Origin: Buchnera aphidicola str. Ua (Uroleucon ambrosiae)
GTDB lineage: Bacteria; Pseudomonadota; Gammaproteobacteria; Enterobacterales; Enterobacteriaceae
Assembly (NCBI RefSeq): GCF_000225465.1
Contig: NC_017259.1
Coordinates: 496,001-560,000 of the forward strand
Direction of reading: 5' to 3'
Length of the DNA stretch: 64,000 nt
This document shows positions 33,951 through 46,808 of this stretch, piece by piece. The notes under the pieces are model-generated. The model saw only the letters and a list, made by a program, of their open reading frames with translations, did no database searches and was not told the DNA's origin. Position 1 is the stretch's first letter; each line of letters opens with the position of its first letter. The translations under genes and the position numbers were made by a program.

Positions 33951-34454
33951 TTATCCTAATATATCTTCTACACGTTTATTACGTTTCGCAGCAATCATGT
34001 TTGGGGATTTCATATTCATTAAACCATTCATAGTAGCTCGAACTACATTAATTGGATTAGTAGAGCCATAAGTTTTAGCTAAAACATTATGTACTCCTGC
34101 TACTTCTAAAACTGCACGCATAGCTCCACCTGCAATAATTCCAGTTCCGTCAGAAGCAGGTTTCATAAAAATATTAGATCCAGTGTGAGATCCTTTTAAT
34201 GGATGTTGTAAAGTTTTATTAACTAATGGTATAATAACCATATTACGTCTAGCTTTTTCCATAGCTTTTTGAATAGCTGCAGGAACTTCACGAGCTTTTC
34301 CATAACCAAATCCAACTTTTCCGTCTCCATTTCCTACTACAGTTAATGCAGTAAAAGAAAATATACGGCCACCCTTTACAGTTTTTGAAACACGATTTAC
34401 TGTAATTAATTTTTCTTGTAAGTCACTATTATTTTTTTTTTCAAGATTAGCCAT
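33951..34454 (-). CDS. rpsE: ribosomal protein S5
   Basis: 167 residues, as E. coli. Involved in mRNA unwinding and decoding fidelity. Contains [20 protein letters not shown] and [19 protein letters not shown], and the tail ends [13 protein letters not shown]. Confidence 0.98.
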   Translation of the reverse strand: MANLEKKNNSDLQEKLITVNRVSKTVKGGRIFSFTALTVVGNGDGKVGFGYGKAREVPAAIQKAMEKARRNMVIIPLVNKTLQHPLKGSHTGSNIFMKPASDGTGIIAGGAMRAVLEVAGVHNVLAKTYGSTNPINVVRATMNGLMNMKSPNMIAAKRNKRVEDILG

Positions 34455-34468
34455 GATAAATTTTCACC

Positions 34469-34837
34469 TTAAAACTTAAGTCCTACTGCACGAGCAGATT
34501 CAGCTAATACTTTTATACGACCATGATACTTAAAACCAGATCGATCAAAAGAAACACAATGTATTCCTTTTTTCAAAGCACGTTCTGCAATAATTTTACC
34601 TACTAAAGCAGCAGCTATTTTATTACCTGTATATTTTAGATTAGAATTAATATTTTTTTCTAATGTTGAAGCATACGCGAATACTTTTGATTCTATAGAA
34701 GAAATAATTTGAGCATACATATGACGTGAAGTACGATGTATAACTAATCTCATCGCGCCTAATTTTTTTATTTTACATCGTGTTTTCATAGATCTGCGTA
34801 TACGAGAAATGGTTTTTTTTTTACTCAATACAATCAT
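34469..34837 (-). CDS. rplR: ribosomal protein L18
   Basis: 122 residues (E. coli 117). 5S rRNA-binding protein. I place the start at ATG 34837 ([20 protein letters not shown]), one base after the rplF stop region; an upstream in-frame start would lie inside rplF and has no equivalent in the family. Contains [13 protein letters not shown] and the tail [15 protein letters not shown]. Confidence 0.95.
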   Translation of the reverse strand: MIVLSKKKTISRIRRSMKTRCKIKKLGAMRLVIHRTSRHMYAQIISSIESKVFAYASTLEKNINSNLKYTGNKIAAALVGKIIAERALKKGIHCVSFDRSGFKYHGRIKVLAESARAVGLKF

Positions 34838-34838
34838 T

Positions 34839-35375
34839 TTATTTCTTTTTAGCCTCTTTAATACGAACAACTTCGTCTGAATATCGAATACCTTTTCCTT
34901 TATATGGCTCTGGTATACGATATGAACGTAAATTAGCTGCAGTTTGTCCTACTAATTGTTTGTCTATCCCTCGAATAATAATTTCTGTTGGAGATGGATT
35001 TTCTATATCAATTCCCTTAGGAATATAATATGTAATAGTATGAGAATAACCTAGCGACATATTAATTTTATTACCTTTTATAACTGAGACTCGATATCCT
35101 ACTCCAGATAATTGTAATTTTTTAATAAATTGTTTTGAGACACCTATAACCATAGAATTTACAAGCGCTCTTGCAGTTCCTGCTTGAGCCCAACCATCAG
35201 AAAAACCAAGACGTGGTGAAAACAATATTGTATTATTTACATATTCAATTTTAACAGATTTATTAATAATACGAGAAAGATTACCATATTTCCCTTGTAC
35301 GGATATACTTTGTGAATATAATTGAACATTAATATCAGAAGGAATGATAATTGGACATTTAGCAATACGAGACAT
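34839..35375 (-). CDS. rplF: ribosomal protein L6
   Basis: 178 residues (E. coli 177). Start at ATG 35375 ([10 protein letters not shown]. coli MSRVAKAPV), preceded by GGGGGAAG, instead of an ATG nine codons upstream inside the rpsH end. Contains [20 protein letters not shown] and the C-terminal rRNA-binding [17 protein letters not shown]. The stop nearly touches the rplR start. Confidence 0.97.
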   Translation of the reverse strand: MSRIAKCPIIIPSDINVQLYSQSISVQGKYGNLSRIINKSVKIEYVNNTILFSPRLGFSDGWAQAGTARALVNSMVIGVSKQFIKKLQLSGVGYRVSVIKGNKINMSLGYSHTITYYIPKGIDIENPSPTEIIIRGIDKQLVGQTAANLRSYRIPEPYKGKGIRYSDEVVRIKEAKKK

Positions 35376-35386
35376 TCTTCCCCCAA

Positions 35387-35779
35387 TTAAGATACATAAC
35401 AAATAACTTCACCGCCAATACCTTCTTGACGAGCAATACGATCTGTCATAACACCTTGAGAAGTTGAAATTATTGCTATTCCCAAACCAGCCATGACTGT
35501 AGGTAAATTCTTTTTATTTTTATATATACGCAAACTAGGACGACTAATGCGTTCAATAGTTTCTACTACTGCCTTTCCTTGAAAATATTTTAAAATAACT
35601 TTCAATTGCGGTTTAGTTGTACCAAATATTTCATAATCTTTAATATAACCTTCTTCTTTTAATAATTTTATAATTGATTTTTTTAATTTAGATGAAGGCA
35701 TTATGATAGAATATTTATTAGCTGACTGACCATTTCGAATACGTGTTAACATATCTGCTATTGGATCATGTATACTCAT
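35387..35779 (-). CDS. rpsH: ribosomal protein S8
   Basis: 130 residues, as E. coli. 16S-binding protein; in E. coli it represses spc operon translation at the rplE start. Begins [18 protein letters not shown] and ends with [15 protein letters not shown], which contains the RNA-binding loop ([12 protein letters not shown]). Confidence 0.98.
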   Translation of the reverse strand: MSIHDPIADMLTRIRNGQSANKYSIIMPSSKLKKSIIKLLKEEGYIKDYEIFGTTKPQLKVILKYFQGKAVVETIERISRPSLRIYKNKKNLPTVMAGLGIAIISTSQGVMTDRIARQEGIGGEVICYVS

Positions 35780-35812
35780 TTTTTTTAAACTCCAAAAAAC
35801 TAAAAATATATT

Positions 35813-36118
35813 TTACCAACTTGCTTTTTTTAAACCAGGTATTTCGCCTTTCATAGCTGCTTCTCTTACTTTGATACGACTTAATCCAAATTTACGTAAA
35901 AAAGCATGTGGACGACCAGTTTGACGACATCTATTTCTTTGGCGAGATGGGCTAGAATCACGTGGAAAAGTTTGTAACTTTAATACTGCATTCCAACGTT
36001 CTTCTTCTGAACATTTCATATTAGAAATAATTTTTTTTAATTCGTTGCGTTGTATATAAAATTTATTAGCTAATTTCACGCGTTTTATTTCACGTGCCTT
36101 CATTGATTGCTTGGCCAT
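35813..36118 (-). CDS. rpsN: ribosomal protein S14
   Basis: 101 residues, as E. coli; the long, zinc-free form (no CxxC pair). Begins [20 protein letters not shown] and contains [20 protein letters not shown]. Ends [11 protein letters not shown]. Sits between rplE and rpsH. Confidence 0.98.
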   Translation of the reverse strand: MAKQSMKAREIKRVKLANKFYIQRNELKKIISNMKCSEEERWNAVLKLQTFPRDSSPSRQRNRCRQTGRPHAFLRKFGLSRIKVREAAMKGEIPGLKKASW

Positions 36119-36134
36119 TGAATAACCTTATTTT

Positions 36135-36674
36135 TTATCGACGAAAAGGAAAATTAAAAGCAGACAATAATAAACGACCTTCATCATTAGATTTAGCAGT
36201 AGTCGTTATTGTTATATCTAATCCTCGCACGCGATCAATTTTATCATAATCAATTTCAGGAAAAATAATTTGTTCTCTTATTCCTAAACTATAATTTCCT
36301 TGTCCATCAAAAGCATTATTAGATAATCCACGAAAATCACGAATACGCGGTATAGCAATTACAATCAAACGTTCAAAAAAATCCCATTTTTTTTGACCAC
36401 GTAATGTCACTTTACATCCTATTGGATAACCTTGACGAATTTTAAAACTAGCAACAGATTTACGCGCTTTAGTGATAACTGGTTTTTGTCCAGATATTAT
36501 AGTTAAATCTGATATAGCATTATCTAAAATTTTTTTATCAGAAGCTGATGCTCCCAAACCCATATTTAAAGTAATTTTATCAATTTTAGGAACTTGCATT
36601 AAAGAACGATATTTTTTTTGTAACATGAGTTTATTTACAACAATAGATTTATAATAACTATAAAATGTTGTCAT
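36135..36674 (-). CDS. rplE: ribosomal protein L5
   Basis: 179 residues, as E. coli. Binds 5S rRNA and bridges to S13. Contains [16 protein letters not shown] and [19 protein letters not shown]. The region before its ATG is where S8 acts in E. coli; I did not find an obvious S8-like hairpin in the 17-base gap. Confidence 0.98.
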   Translation of the reverse strand: MTTFYSYYKSIVVNKLMLQKKYRSLMQVPKIDKITLNMGLGASASDKKILDNAISDLTIISGQKPVITKARKSVASFKIRQGYPIGCKVTLRGQKKWDFFERLIVIAIPRIRDFRGLSNNAFDGQGNYSLGIREQIIFPEIDYDKIDRVRGLDITITTTAKSNDEGRLLLSAFNFPFRR

Positions 36675-36691
36675 TATATCACTCCAAACTA

Positions 36692-37003
36692 TTAAATAGT
36701 TTTTTTATTCGATTTAAAAAAACGAATTTTTTTCCCTTCTTCTAATCTAAAACCAACACGATCAGATTTATTAGATTCTGGATTAAAAATTGCAAGATTA
36801 GATATATGAATAGGTGCTTCTCTTTCTATTATACCTCCATTTTGGTTTTGAGATGGAATAGGTTTTTGATGTTTTTTAATTAAATTTATTTTATTAACAA
36901 TAGCTTTATTTGAAGATAAAATTTTTTTAATATTACTTTTTTTACCTTTATCTTTTCCAGTTAATATAATAACCGCATCATTACGACGCAATTTTGATGC
37001 CAT
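36692..37003 (-). CDS. rplX: ribosomal protein L24
   Basis: 103 residues (E. coli 104). Assembly initiator protein with an N-terminal KOW motif ([20 protein letters not shown]). Contains [19 protein letters not shown]. Second gene of the spc operon. Confidence 0.97.
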   Translation of the reverse strand: MASKLRRNDAVIILTGKDKGKKSNIKKILSSNKAIVNKINLIKKHQKPIPSQNQNGGIIEREAPIHISNLAIFNPESNKSDRVGFRLEEGKKIRFFKSNKKTI

Positions 37004-37036
37004 TTTATATTCCTTAAAATTTGTATTATTAAAAAT

Positions 37037-37405
37037 CTAAAGAACTTCAGGAGCTAATGAAATAATTTTCATAAATTTCTCTGTGCGTAATTCACGAGTT
37101 ACAGGTCCAAAAATTCGAGTGCCAATAGGTTGTTCATTGTTGTTTAAAACAACACAAGCATTATTATCAAAACGAATAATTGAACCATCAGTTCGTCTAA
37201 CTCCTTTTTTAGTTCTAACAACTACTGCTTTTAAAACTTCTCCTTTCTTGACTTTTCCTCGAGGAATTGCTTCTTTAATAGTAATTTTAATAACATCACC
37301 AATCGCTGCATAACGACGACGTGAACCACCTAATACTTTAATACACATAGCAGAACGTGCACCAGAGTTATCAGCAACACATAAAATCGTTTGTTCTTGA
37401 ATCAT
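37037..37405 (-). CDS. rplN: ribosomal protein L14
   Basis: 122 residues (E. coli 123). Starts [20 protein letters not shown] and ends [13 protein letters not shown]. First gene of the spc segment. The 117-bp gap to rpsQ is the largest inside the S10-spc block and probably holds the spc promoter, though the hexamers are not clear (a weak TTGTTA ... TATTTA on the minus strand). Confidence 0.98.
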   Translation of the reverse strand: MIQEQTILCVADNSGARSAMCIKVLGGSRRRYAAIGDVIKITIKEAIPRGKVKKGEVLKAVVVRTKKGVRRTDGSIIRFDNNACVVLNNNEQPIGTRIFGPVTRELRTEKFMKIISLAPEVL

Positions 37406-37522
37406 ATGTTTAGTACTCCAATAATTTTTATTAATAAATACTAAAAATATTTTTCATAACAACGTTTTTTATTATTTATTAATTTATATATACACCTTAA
37501 TATTATTTTTATTGTTCTTATT

Positions 37523-37774
37523 TTAAAATATCGTCTTTTCAATCACGCGAACTAATACCCAAGATTTAGTTTTAGAAATCGGACGAGATTCTCTAATTTC
37601 TATTAAATCACCTACATTACATTGATTTTCTTCATCATGAATATGAAGTTTTGTAGTACGTTTAATAAATTTTTTATAAATTACATGTTTAACAAAACGC
37701 TCAATAGCAACTACAGCAGATTTTTGCATTTTATTACTAATTACTCGACCTTGTAGCGTTCGAATTTTTTCCAT
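37523..37774 (-). CDS. rpsQ: ribosomal protein S17
   Basis: 83 residues (E. coli 84). Starts [19 protein letters not shown]; contains [19 protein letters not shown] and ends near [13 protein letters not shown]. Its ATG shares one base with the rpmC stop (TAATG), indicating coupled translation. Last gene of the S10 operon. Confidence 0.98.
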   Translation of the reverse strand: MEKIRTLQGRVISNKMQKSAVVAIERFVKHVIYKKFIKRTTKLHIHDEENQCNVGDLIEIRESRPISKTKSWVLVRVIEKTIF

Positions 37775-37971
37775 TATTTTAATTTCTCTTTTTCAGCTAA
37801 TAAAGTCTTAATTTTTGCAATGTTACGTCTTACTATACGCAATAAATGAGGTTGTTTTAATTTTCCAGAAACAGATTGCATACGAAGATTAAATCTTTCT
37901 CTTAATAATTGTAAAAGTTCTATATGTAAATCTTTTTTAGTTTTTTTTCTTAACTCTACTATTGCGTTCAT
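37774..37971 (-). CDS. rpmC: ribosomal protein L29
   Basis: 65 residues (E. coli 63). Exit-tunnel rim protein near L23 and the trigger factor site. Coiled helical hairpin: [20 protein letters not shown] then [17 protein letters not shown]. It overlaps rplP and rpsQ by one base on each side. Confidence 0.97.
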   Translation of the reverse strand: MNAIVELRKKTKKDLHIELLQLLRERFNLRMQSVSGKLKQPHLLRIVRRNIAKIKTLLAEKEKLK

Positions 37972-38381
37972 TACATCACCATCTTATTTACAAAAGTAGT
38001 TTTAATTGGTAACTTGGCTGCGGCTAATTTAAATGCTTCACGAGACTCTGCTTCAGTAACTCCATCTAACTCATAAAGAATTTTTCCAGGTTGTATTAAA
38101 GCTACCCAATATTCAACATTTCCTTTTCCTTTACCCATTCTCACTTCTAATGGTTTTTGCGTAATAGGTTTATCGGGAAATATACGTATCCACATTTTTC
38201 CTTGTCTTTTAATACAGCGAGTTATAGTTCTCCTTGCAGATTCAATTTGACGAGAAGTTAAACGTCCTCTATCAATGGCTTTTAAACCAAAAGTTCCAAA
38301 TTCAATATGAGTGCCAGAGGCTAAACCACGATTGCGACCTTTATGCATTTTTCGAAATTTAGTACGTTTTGGTTGTAACAT
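37971..38381 (-). CDS. rplP: ribosomal protein L16
   Basis: 136 residues, as E. coli. Located at the A-site finger. Starts [19 protein letters not shown] and contains [20 protein letters not shown] and the arginine segment modified in E. coli. In S10 order between rpsC and rpmC. Confidence 0.98.
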   Translation of the reverse strand: MLQPKRTKFRKMHKGRNRGLASGTHIEFGTFGLKAIDRGRLTSRQIESARRTITRCIKRQGKMWIRIFPDKPITQKPLEVRMGKGKGNVEYWVALIQPGKILYELDGVTEAESREAFKLAAAKLPIKTTFVNKMVM

Positions 38382-38401
38382 TATTAGTTTCTCTCTTTTT
38401 C

Positions 38402-39103
38402 TTATTTTCTATTTTTACGAAATTGCTTTTTTGCCTGAATAGAAGGTTTCTCTAATTGTTCAATTGTTTGCATACCACCTAATATTTCACCTTTAAAAAT
38501 CCATACTTTAACTCCTATTACACCATAAGTTGTATGAGCTTCAGAAACACTATAATCAATATTTGCACGTAAAGTATGCAAAGGAACTCTTCCTTCTCTA
38601 TACCATTCTCTACGAGCTATTTCTGCTCCACCCAAACGACCACTAACCTCAACTTTAATACCTTTCGCACCTTGTCTCATTGCATTTTGAACAGATCTTT
38701 TCATTGCACGTCGAAACATTACTCTTCGTTCTAATTGAGAAGTAATACTATCAGATACAAGTTTAGCATCTAATTCAGGTTTACGTACTTCAGAAATATT
38801 AATTTGAACTGGAACTTTAGTAATTTTTGCAATAGCTGCTCTTAATTTTTCAACATCTTCTCCCTTTTTACCAATAACAATACCTGGTCTAGCAGTGTAA
38901 ATAGTTACTCGTATACTTTTTGCTGGTCTCTCAATAATAATGCGAGAAATAGAAGCTTTTTCGAGTGCTTTCATTAAAAACTGACGAACTTTATAATCGC
39001 TATCTAAATTATTAGCAAAATCTTTAGTATTAGCAAACCAAACAGAATTCCATTTTTTTATTATACCCAATCGCATACCATTGGGATGTACTTTCTGACC
39101 CAT
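38402..39103 (-). CDS. rpsC: ribosomal protein S3
   Basis: 233 residues, as E. coli. KH-domain protein at the mRNA entry channel. I choose ATG 39103 (MGQKVHPNG) because GAGGAG lies 9 bases upstream; a GTG precedes it in frame by one codon. Contains the KH signature [17 protein letters not shown] and [16 protein letters not shown]. The tail ends KKQFRKNRK. Confidence 0.98.
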   Translation of the reverse strand: MGQKVHPNGMRLGIIKKWNSVWFANTKDFANNLDSDYKVRQFLMKALEKASISRIIIERPAKSIRVTIYTARPGIVIGKKGEDVEKLRAAIAKITKVPVQINISEVRKPELDAKLVSDSITSQLERRVMFRRAMKRSVQNAMRQGAKGIKVEVSGRLGGAEIARREWYREGRVPLHTLRANIDYSVSEAHTTYGVIGVKVWIFKGEILGGMQTIEQLEKPSIQAKKQFRKNRK

Positions 39104-39121
39104 CACTGATTCTCCTCAATG

Positions 39122-39454
39122 TTAACGATCAGATACAATCACAGTAATATGACTAGTACGTTTTAAAATACGATCTGCACGTCCTTTAGCACGTGGCATC
39201 ATTCTTTTCATGGTTGAACCTTCATTAACAAATATTCGTTTAATTTTTAATTGATCTATATCTATACCATCATTATGTTCTGCGTTAGCTATAGCCGATT
39301 CAAGTACTTTTTTAACTAAAATAGCTGCTTTTTTGTTAGTATAAGTTAAAATATTTAATGCTTCTGGTACTTTTTTATTACGTATTAAATTGATGATTAA
39401 ACGTACTTTTTGAGCTGAAGAACGTGCTTGACGATGTTGAGCTACAGTTTCCAT
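39122..39454 (-). CDS. rplV: ribosomal protein L22
   Basis: 110 residues, as E. coli. Its beta hairpin lines the exit tunnel: [20 protein letters not shown] is intact with the residues that influence macrolide binding. Its ATG directly abuts the rpsS stop codon. Confidence 0.98.
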   Translation of the reverse strand: METVAQHRQARSSAQKVRLIINLIRNKKVPEALNILTYTNKKAAILVKKVLESAIANAEHNDGIDIDQLKIKRIFVNEGSTMKRMMPRAKGRADRILKRTSHITVIVSDR

Positions 39455-39757
39455 TTACTCCTCTTTATATTTTTTAAAATTAACGTTTTTTACTTTTTTA
39501 TCAGAAGTATGTCCTCTATAAGTTCGAGTTAAAGAAAATTCTCCTAATTTATGACCTACCATTTCTTCAGTAATAAAAACTGGGATATGATTACGACCAT
39601 TATGAATTAATATTGTTAAACCTACCATATTTGGAAAAATTGTTGAACGTCTTGACCATGTTTTAATAGGTTTTTTATCATTCATTTTAATTGATTTTTC
39701 TATTTTCTTTAACAAACTAATATCAATAAAAGGACCTTTTTTAAGCGAACGTGGCAT
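39455..39757 (-). CDS. rpsS: ribosomal protein S19
   Basis: 100 residues against 92 in E. coli. Starts [18 protein letters not shown] and contains [20 protein letters not shown] and [14 protein letters not shown]. The last eight or so residues ([10 protein letters not shown]) are an extension beyond the usual Lys-rich end. Stop and rplV start are adjacent with no spacer, so the extension also carries the rplV ribosome site (AGAGGAG). Confidence 0.97.
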   Translation of the reverse strand: MPRSLKKGPFIDISLLKKIEKSIKMNDKKPIKTWSRRSTIFPNMVGLTILIHNGRNHIPVFITEEMVGHKLGEFSLTRTYRGHTSDKKVKNVNFKKYKEE

Positions 39758-39776
39758 AATATGATCCTTGTCATAA

Positions 39777-40598
39777 TTATTTTTTACGATGACGTAAAAT
39801 AAATTTTTCAGTACGTTTATTTTTACGAGTTTTTTTACCTTTGGTCTGAAGACCCCATGGACTTACTGGATGTTTACCAAAATTCCTTCCTTCACCACCA
39901 CCATGAGGATGATCAATAGGATTCATAGCAGTTCCACGAACAGTAGGACGTACTCCAACCCAACGAGCAGCTCCTGCTTTTCCTAATACTTTTAACATAT
40001 GCTCAGAATTACCTATTTCACCAATAGTAGCCCGGCAATTAGATTGTACTTTTCTCATTTCTCCAGAACGTAAACGCAAAGTAGCATAATCATTATCTAA
40101 TGCTACTAATTGAACATAATTTCCTGCAGAACGCGCTATTTGACCACCTTTTCCAGGTTTCATTTCTACATTATGAATTAATGTACCTGCTGGGATATAT
40201 TTTAATGGTAAAGCATTTCCTATTTTTATAGGAGAGTGTATTCCGGAAATAATAGTATCTCCTATCTTTAAATCTTTTGGAGCTAAAATATATTTTCTAT
40301 TACCATCTTTATATAATATTAAAGCAATATTAGCAGAACGATTTGGATCATATTCAAATCTTTCTATCATAGCTTCTATACCATCTTTATTTCTTTTAAA
40401 ATCTATAATACGATATGCTCTTTTATGTCCACCACCAATATGACGAGTCGTGATTCGTCCATTATTATTACGTCCTCCACTTTTGTTTTTTTTTCTCAAT
40501 AATGAAGAATATGGTTTTCCTTTATGAAGAGAATTATTCATAATTTTAATAACGTGGCGACGACCCGGAGATGTCGGTTTGCATTTAACAATTGCCAT
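39777..40598 (-). CDS. rplB: ribosomal protein L2
   Basis: 273 residues, as E. coli. Essential for subunit joining and the peptidyl transferase region. The near-invariant [10 protein letters not shown] includes the functionally critical His of the family. Starts [26 protein letters not shown] precedes the ATG. Confidence 0.99.
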   Translation of the reverse strand: MAIVKCKPTSPGRRHVIKIMNNSLHKGKPYSSLLRKKNKSGGRNNNGRITTRHIGGGHKRAYRIIDFKRNKDGIEAMIERFEYDPNRSANIALILYKDGNRKYILAPKDLKIGDTIISGIHSPIKIGNALPLKYIPAGTLIHNVEMKPGKGGQIARSAGNYVQLVALDNDYATLRLRSGEMRKVQSNCRATIGEIGNSEHMLKVLGKAGAARWVGVRPTVRGTAMNPIDHPHGGGEGRNFGKHPVSPWGLQTKGKKTRKNKRTEKFILRHRKK

Positions 40599-40613
40599 TG
40601 TTGTGTCCTCCGA

Positions 40614-40916
40614 CTACTCTGTATTACCAATAAAATCTAAATTATAACCTTTTTTAATTTTAATATATGCTTTCTTCCAATTACTTCTTTGAATAATACG
40701 GTTAGATTGACGCTTCTTTTTGCCTTTGATTTTTAATGTCCTGATACTATCCACTTCTACATTAAATATTTTTTTTATTGCACATTTTATTTCATATTTT
40801 GTAGAATTATTTAATACCTTTAAAACAATAGTATTGAATTTTTCTATAGATGTAGATGCCTTTTCAGAAATATGTGGAGAAAGTAGTATTTTTAGTAAAC
40901 GTTCTTCAGAAATCAT
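40614..40916 (-). CDS. rplW: ribosomal protein L23
   Basis: 100 residues, as E. coli. Docks trigger factor and SRP at the tunnel exit; both partners (tig, ffs) are in this window. Contains [15 protein letters not shown] and [19 protein letters not shown]. It overlaps rplD by 4 bases (ATGA). More diverged and Lys-rich than its neighbours. Confidence 0.97.
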   Translation of the reverse strand: MISEERLLKILLSPHISEKASTSIEKFNTIVLKVLNNSTKYEIKCAIKKIFNVEVDSIRTLKIKGKKKRQSNRIIQRSNWKKAYIKIKKGYNLDFIGNTE

Positions 40917-41518
40917 AAAAGTATTTCCTCCACTTTTTTAATTGCTGAAACAGTAATAATAATATGTTCGAAAGCAATTAAACTTACAGGATCTATAGAA
41001 TATACATCTTTAACATCAACTGAATGTAAATTTCTTGATGCAAGAAATAAATTTTTATCTATTTTTTTTGTTAAAATCAAAACATTTTTTAAATGAATCT
41101 TATTTAATTTTTGTACTAATAATTTTGTTTTGGGTAACTCTAATACAAAATTTTCAAAAACTGTTAATCTTTTTTGACGTATTAATTCAGAAAAAATACT
41201 TTTTAATGCACCGCGGTACATTTTTTTATTAACTTTATGACTATAGTCTTTTGGTTTTGCAGCAAATGTCACACCACCTGATCGCCAAATTGGACTTCTA
41301 AACGATCCAGCTCGTGCACGACCAGTACCTTTTTGACGCCAAGGTTTTCTACCAGATCCAGAAACTTCAGCACGACTTTTTTGTGCCCTTGTACCTTGTC
41401 GTCTAGATGCTGAATATGCAATAATAACTTGATGAATTAGAGCTTCATTAAAATCTCGACCAAAAATAATTCTAGAAACACTAAGAACACTTTGTGCGTC
41501 TTTCACTACTAATTCCAT
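40913..41518 (-). CDS. rplD: ribosomal protein L4
   Basis: 201 residues, as E. coli. Tunnel protein and, in E. coli, repressor of its own operon by attenuation and translation control. The tunnel loop [20 protein letters not shown] is intact. C-terminal half is diverged. Whether autoregulation remains cannot be told. Confidence 0.98.
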   Translation of the reverse strand: MELVVKDAQSVLSVSRIIFGRDFNEALIHQVIIAYSASRRQGTRAQKSRAEVSGSGRKPWRQKGTGRARAGSFRSPIWRSGGVTFAAKPKDYSHKVNKKMYRGALKSIFSELIRQKRLTVFENFVLELPKTKLLVQKLNKIHLKNVLILTKKIDKNLFLASRNLHSVDVKDVYSIDPVSLIAFEHIIITVSAIKKVEEILL

Positions 41519-41535
41519 TTTTTAATCCTCACTAC

Positions 41536-42165
41536 TCATGCCTTGATAGCTGGTTTAACGATAAGATTACTACCGGTGGCACCGGGGACAGAACCTTTTA
41601 CCAAAAGAAGATTTCTATTTTCATCAATCTGGACTATTTTTAAGCTTTGAACGGTAACGCGATTATTCCCTAATTGTCCTGCCATTTTTTTTCCTTTGAA
41701 TACTCGTCCCGGAGTTTGATTCTGACCGATAGAACCAGGAACTCTATGAGATAAAGAGTTACCATGAGTTGCATCTTGAGTATGAAAATTCCAGCGTTTT
41801 ACTGTGCCGCAAAAACCTTTTCCTTTAGAAATACCTGTCACATCAACTTTTTTAACATTATTAAAAAGATCAATTTTAATACTCATTCCTATTTTAAAAA
41901 TTTGGTCTTTTGTAATTCTAAATTCCCATAAACCACGACCTGGAACTACTCCTGATTTTAAAAAATGACCTGATTTTGGTTTATTAAGTCTATTAATTTT
42001 TTTTATGCCTGTCGTTACTTGAATAGCATCATATCGATCAGTATTTATATTTTTTACTTGTGTAATTCGATTATCTTGTAATTCAATTACTGTAACAGGA
42101 ACTGATGTTCCTTCTTTAGTAAAAATACGAGTCATACCAAGTTTTTTACCAACTAAACCGATCAT
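41536..42165 (-). CDS. rplC: ribosomal protein L3
   Basis: 209 residues, as E. coli. Starts [19 protein letters not shown]. The peptidyl-transferase-proximal loop [20 protein letters not shown] is well preserved, including the Gln methylated by PrmB in E. coli (Q150 position). Confidence 0.98.
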   Translation of the reverse strand: MIGLVGKKLGMTRIFTKEGTSVPVTVIELQDNRITQVKNINTDRYDAIQVTTGIKKINRLNKPKSGHFLKSGVVPGRGLWEFRITKDQIFKIGMSIKIDLFNNVKKVDVTGISKGKGFCGTVKRWNFHTQDATHGNSLSHRVPGSIGQNQTPGRVFKGKKMAGQLGNNRVTVQSLKIVQIDENRNLLLVKGSVPGATGSNLIVKPAIKA

Positions 42166-42199
42166 TTATTAAATACCTTTATTATATCAATCTATATAA

Positions 42200-42744
<545 letters not shown>

Positions 42745-42773
42745 AAGAAAAGAGTATTTTATACTCTTTTCTT
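42745..42773 (-). terminator. terminator after tuf
   Basis: AAGAAAAGAGTAT / ATACTCTTTTCTT form a perfect 13-bp stem with a 3-base loop, 46 bases after the tuf stop. On the minus strand it is followed by GATTGTTTTT. It separates the str and S10 segments. Confidence 0.75.
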
Positions 42774-42818
42774 AATAAATTCAACTAGATATAAATATAA
42801 AATATTGTAACATAATTA

Positions 42819-44003
42819 TTAAATTAAAATTTTTGAAACTACACCAGCGCCAACAGTACGTCCACCTTCACGTATAGCAAATCGTAATCCATCAGTCATA
42901 GCAACAGGATTAATTAATGTTACAGTCATTTTTATATTATCTCCTGGCATAACCATTTCAACACCTTCTGGTAATTCAATAGAACCTGTTACATCAGTAG
43001 TTCTAAAATAAAATTGAGGACGATATCCTTTAAAAAATGGAGTATGGCGCCCACCTTCTTCTTTGGATAAAACATAAACTTCCGACTCAAATGTTGTATG
43101 TGGATGAATACTACCTGGTTTAGCTAAAACTTGACCTCTCTCAATTTCATCGCGTTTTGTTCCACGAAGCAAAACACCTACATTTTCTCCAGCACGACCT
43201 TCATCTAATAATTTTCTAAACATTTCTACACCTGTACAAGTAGTTTTAGTTGTTTTTTTAATTCCAACAATTTCTACTTCTTCACCAACTTTAATAACAC
43301 CTTTTTCTACTCGTCCTGTTACTACTGTACCTCTTCCTGATATAGAAAAAACATCTTCTATTGGTAATAGAAACGGCTGATCTATTGCTCTTTTTGGTTC
43401 AGGAATATAACTATCTAAAAATTTAGATAAATCAATAATTTTTGACTCCCATTCAGGATCACCTTCTAAAGCTTTTAGAGCTGAACCTCGAATAATAGGA
43501 GTATCATCTCCAGGAAAATCATATTGTGTTAATAAATCACGAACTTCCATTTCAACTAATTCAAGTAATTCTTCATCATCTACCATATCACATTTATTAA
43601 GAAAAACAATAATGTACGGTACACCTACTTGTCTTCCAAGTAAAATATGTTCACGAGTTTGAGGCATCGGTCCATCAGTAGCAGCAACAACTAAAATAGC
43701 ACCATCCATTTGAGCTGCACCAGTAATCATATTTTTTATATAATCTGCATGACCTGGGCAATCTACATGTGCATAATGTCTAAACTCAGTATCATATTCT
43801 ACATGAGAAGTATTGATTGTGATACCTCTTGCTTTCTCTTCTGGTGCATTATCTATTTGATCAAAAGCACGTGCAGAACCACCATATTTTTTAGATAAAA
43901 CTGTTGTAATAGCTGAAGTCAATGTTGTTTTACCATGATCTACATGACCAATAGTACCTACATTTATATGAGGTTTTAAACGTTTAAATTTTTCTTTAGA
44001 CAT
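42819..44003 (-). CDS. tuf: elongation factor Tu
   Basis: 394 residues, as E. coli. GTPase that delivers aminoacyl-tRNA to the ribosome. G motifs: [16 protein letters not shown] and NKCD. The switch I Thr is in [13 protein letters not shown]. Only one tuf is in the window, in the tufA position after fusA. It is among the most conserved genes here. Confidence 0.99.
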   Translation of the reverse strand: MSKEKFKRLKPHINVGTIGHVDHGKTTLTSAITTVLSKKYGGSARAFDQIDNAPEEKARGITINTSHVEYDTEFRHYAHVDCPGHADYIKNMITGAAQMDGAILVVAATDGPMPQTREHILLGRQVGVPYIIVFLNKCDMVDDEELLELVEMEVRDLLTQYDFPGDDTPIIRGSALKALEGDPEWESKIIDLSKFLDSYIPEPKRAIDQPFLLPIEDVFSISGRGTVVTGRVEKGVIKVGEEVEIVGIKKTTKTTCTGVEMFRKLLDEGRAGENVGVLLRGTKRDEIERGQVLAKPGSIHPHTTFESEVYVLSKEEGGRHTPFFKGYRPQFYFRTTDVTGSIELPEGVEMVMPGDNIKMTVTLINPVAMTDGLRFAIREGGRTVGAGVVSKILI

Positions 44004-44057
44004 TATTTTTACCTTAGATAAAATCTTTATTTTAAATGAAAAACATCAAACAAACTT

Positions 44058-46166
44058 CTACTTTTGTCTTTTATCAATAATATTTTTAGACACACTTATA
44101 GGGGCTTCTATATATTTTAAAAATTCCATTGAATAAGAAGCTCTACCTTGAGTTTGTGAACGTAAATCAGTAGCGTAACCAAACATTTCAGATAGAGGAA
44201 CGCATGCATTTATAATTTTACCTATAGATAAATCTTGCATTCCTTCAATAACACCTCTCCTACGATTTAAATCACCTATAACATCTCCCATATAGTCGTC
44301 AGGAGTCTCAATTTCTACTTTCATAATAGGTTCTAACAAAATTGGTGTAGCTTTTTTAAAACCTTCTTTAAATGCTATAGAGGCAGCTAATTTAAAAGCC
44401 AATTCAGAAGAATCAACATCATGATAAGAACCAAAATAAAGACGTACACCAATATTAACTACTGGATAACCAGCTAATGGACCATACTTTAATTGTTCTT
44501 GAATACCTTTATCTACTGCTGAAATATATTCATTAGGTATCACACCTCCCTTAATATCATTTATAAATAAATATTTTTCTTCTCCTGAATTTAATGGAAA
44601 TAATTCTATAACAACATGTCCATATTGCCCTCTTCCACCCGATTGTTTAATATGTTTACCTTCAATATCTATCACTTTTTTAAGAATTGTTTCGCGATAT
44701 GCTACTTGCGGTTGTCCAACATTAGCATCAACACTAAACTCTCTTTTCATACGATCAATTATAATTTCTAAATGTAACTCACCCATACCAGAAATAATAG
44801 TTTGATTGGATTCTTGATCAGTTCGAACTCGAAAAGAAGGATCTTCTTTAGCTAATCGTGCTAATGCTAAACCCATTTTTTCTTGATCAACTTTAGTTTT
44901 AGGTTCTACGGCAATAGATATAACTGGTTCAGGAAATTCCATACGCTCTAATATAATTGGTTGATTAACATCACATAAGGTATCACCAGTAGTCACATCT
45001 TTTAAACCAATTGCTGCAGCTATATCGCCTGCATATACTTCTTTTATTTCTTCTCTTTTATTTGCATGCATTTGTACAATTCTACCAAATCTTTCTCGTT
45101 GAGATTTTACTGAATTAAATACAGTATCTCCAGATTTTACTACTCCCGAATAAACACGAAAAAAAGTTAGATTACCTACAAATGGATCATTAGCAATTTT
45201 AAAAGCTAAAGCAGAAAAAGGTTCTTGATCATTTGAATTTCTCACAGAATAAGCATGCTGTTTATGATTTACAATACCTTGAATATTTTGAATGTCATTT
45301 GGAGCAGGTAAGTATTCAATAATTGCATCTAAAAGAGATTGAACACCTTTATTTTTAAAAGCAGAACCACAAGTAATCAGTATAATTTCATTATTTAAAC
45401 AACGTTTTCTTAATGCCATTTTAATTTCATGTTCAGATAACTGTATCTCATTTAAATACTTTTCTAACAAATCTTCATTAGCTTCTACTGCAGATTCAAT
45501 TAAATTTTGATTCCATTTTTTTGCTAATGCAATCATATTTTTTGGAATTTCATTATAAGTAAATGTTAATCCCTGATCAGAATCTGTCCAATAAACAGCT
45601 TGCATTTTAATCAAATCAACAACACCAACAAAACTATCTTCTGAACCAATTGCTATCTGTAAAGGCACAGGATTAGCACCTAAACGAGTTTTAATTTGTT
45701 TTACAACTCTGAAAAAATTAGCTCCCATACGATCCATTTTATTGATAAAAGCTATTCGGGGAACATTATATTTATTTGCTTGACGCCATACAGTTTCAGA
45801 CTGTGGCTGTACTCCTCCTACTGCACAGTACACCATTACAGCACCATCTAGCACCCTCATAGAACGTTCTACTTCGATTGTAAAATCTACATGCCCTGGT
45901 GTATCAATGATATTAATTCTATGTGATTTAAATTGATTAGCCATACCACTCCAAAAAGTAGTAGTAGCTGCAGAGGTAATAGTAATGCCTCTTTCTTGTT
46001 CTTGCTCCATCCAATCCATAGTAGCAGCACCATCATGAACTTCACCAATTTTATGATTAATTCCTGTATAAAATAAAATTCTTTCAGTAGTAGTAGTTTT
46101 ACCTGCATCTATATGTGCACTAATTCCAATATTACGATATTGAGTAATAGGTGTTATACGAGACAT
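44058..46166 (-). CDS. fusA: elongation factor G
   Basis: 702 residues (E. coli 704). Translocation GTPase, also acting in recycling. Start at ATG 46166 ([14 protein letters not shown]), preceded by GAGAG; another ATG two codons earlier is less well placed. G motifs [30 protein letters not shown]. Domain IV has the loop near HVVIELFPL and [14 protein letters not shown]. Confidence 0.99.
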   Translation of the reverse strand: MSRITPITQYRNIGISAHIDAGKTTTTERILFYTGINHKIGEVHDGAATMDWMEQEQERGITITSAATTTFWSGMANQFKSHRINIIDTPGHVDFTIEVERSMRVLDGAVMVYCAVGGVQPQSETVWRQANKYNVPRIAFINKMDRMGANFFRVVKQIKTRLGANPVPLQIAIGSEDSFVGVVDLIKMQAVYWTDSDQGLTFTYNEIPKNMIALAKKWNQNLIESAVEANEDLLEKYLNEIQLSEHEIKMALRKRCLNNEIILITCGSAFKNKGVQSLLDAIIEYLPAPNDIQNIQGIVNHKQHAYSVRNSNDQEPFSALAFKIANDPFVGNLTFFRVYSGVVKSGDTVFNSVKSQRERFGRIVQMHANKREEIKEVYAGDIAAAIGLKDVTTGDTLCDVNQPIILERMEFPEPVISIAVEPKTKVDQEKMGLALARLAKEDPSFRVRTDQESNQTIISGMGELHLEIIIDRMKREFSVDANVGQPQVAYRETILKKVIDIEGKHIKQSGGRGQYGHVVIELFPLNSGEEKYLFINDIKGGVIPNEYISAVDKGIQEQLKYGPLAGYPVVNIGVRLYFGSYHDVDSSELAFKLAASIAFKEGFKKATPILLEPIMKVEIETPDDYMGDVIGDLNRRRGVIEGMQDLSIGKIINACVPLSEMFGYATDLRSQTQGRASYSMEFLKYIEAPISVSKNIIDKRQK

Positions 46167-46272
46167 TATCATGCTCTCATTTTTAAATTGTAAAATTTAG
46201 ACTGTATAAAGTCCAATTAAGATCATTGTCTCAATTTATAGTTTAAAACGTATGATAAAAATTATTATAATA

Positions 46273-46743
46273 TCACCAACGATAATGAGCAAAAGCTTTA
46301 TTTGCTTCAGCTATTTTATGTACTTCTTCTCTTTTTTTAACTGAAGCGCCTTTATTTTCTACAGCATCATATAATTCATTAGATAAACGTAAAGACATAG
46401 ATTTATCTACGCGCTTACGCGCAGATTCTACAATCCAACGCATAGCTAAGGCATTTCTTCTTACTGGCCTTACTTCTACTGGAACTTGATATGTAGATCC
46501 ACCAACACGACGAGATTTGACTTCAACTGTTGGACGAACATTTTCTAAAGCTATTTCAAATGCATCTAATTCATTTTTTTCACAACGTTTAGATAAATTT
46601 TTTAATGCAGTATATACAATAACTTCAGCAATAGATTTTTTACCATCTATCATAAGAATATTAATAAATTTAGCTAGTAACTCTGAATGAAACTTTGGAT
46701 CTGGTAAAATTTTACGAGCATTAATAATACGACGACGTGGCAT
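46273..46743 (-). CDS. rpsG: ribosomal protein S7
   Basis: 156 residues, the short form (E. coli K-12 has 179, B strains 156). Nucleates the 30S head. Starts [18 protein letters not shown]. Contains [20 protein letters not shown] and ends NKAFAHYRW. Confidence 0.98.
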   Translation of the reverse strand: MPRRRIINARKILPDPKFHSELLAKFINILMIDGKKSIAEVIVYTALKNLSKRCEKNELDAFEIALENVRPTVEVKSRRVGGSTYQVPVEVRPVRRNALAMRWIVESARKRVDKSMSLRLSNELYDAVENKGASVKKREEVHKIAEANKAFAHYRW

Positions 46744-46808
46744 ATAAACTCCATTAAATTTTAGAAGATAAAAAATAAATAAAGATTTTTGTTTTTTATA
46801 AAAATTAT

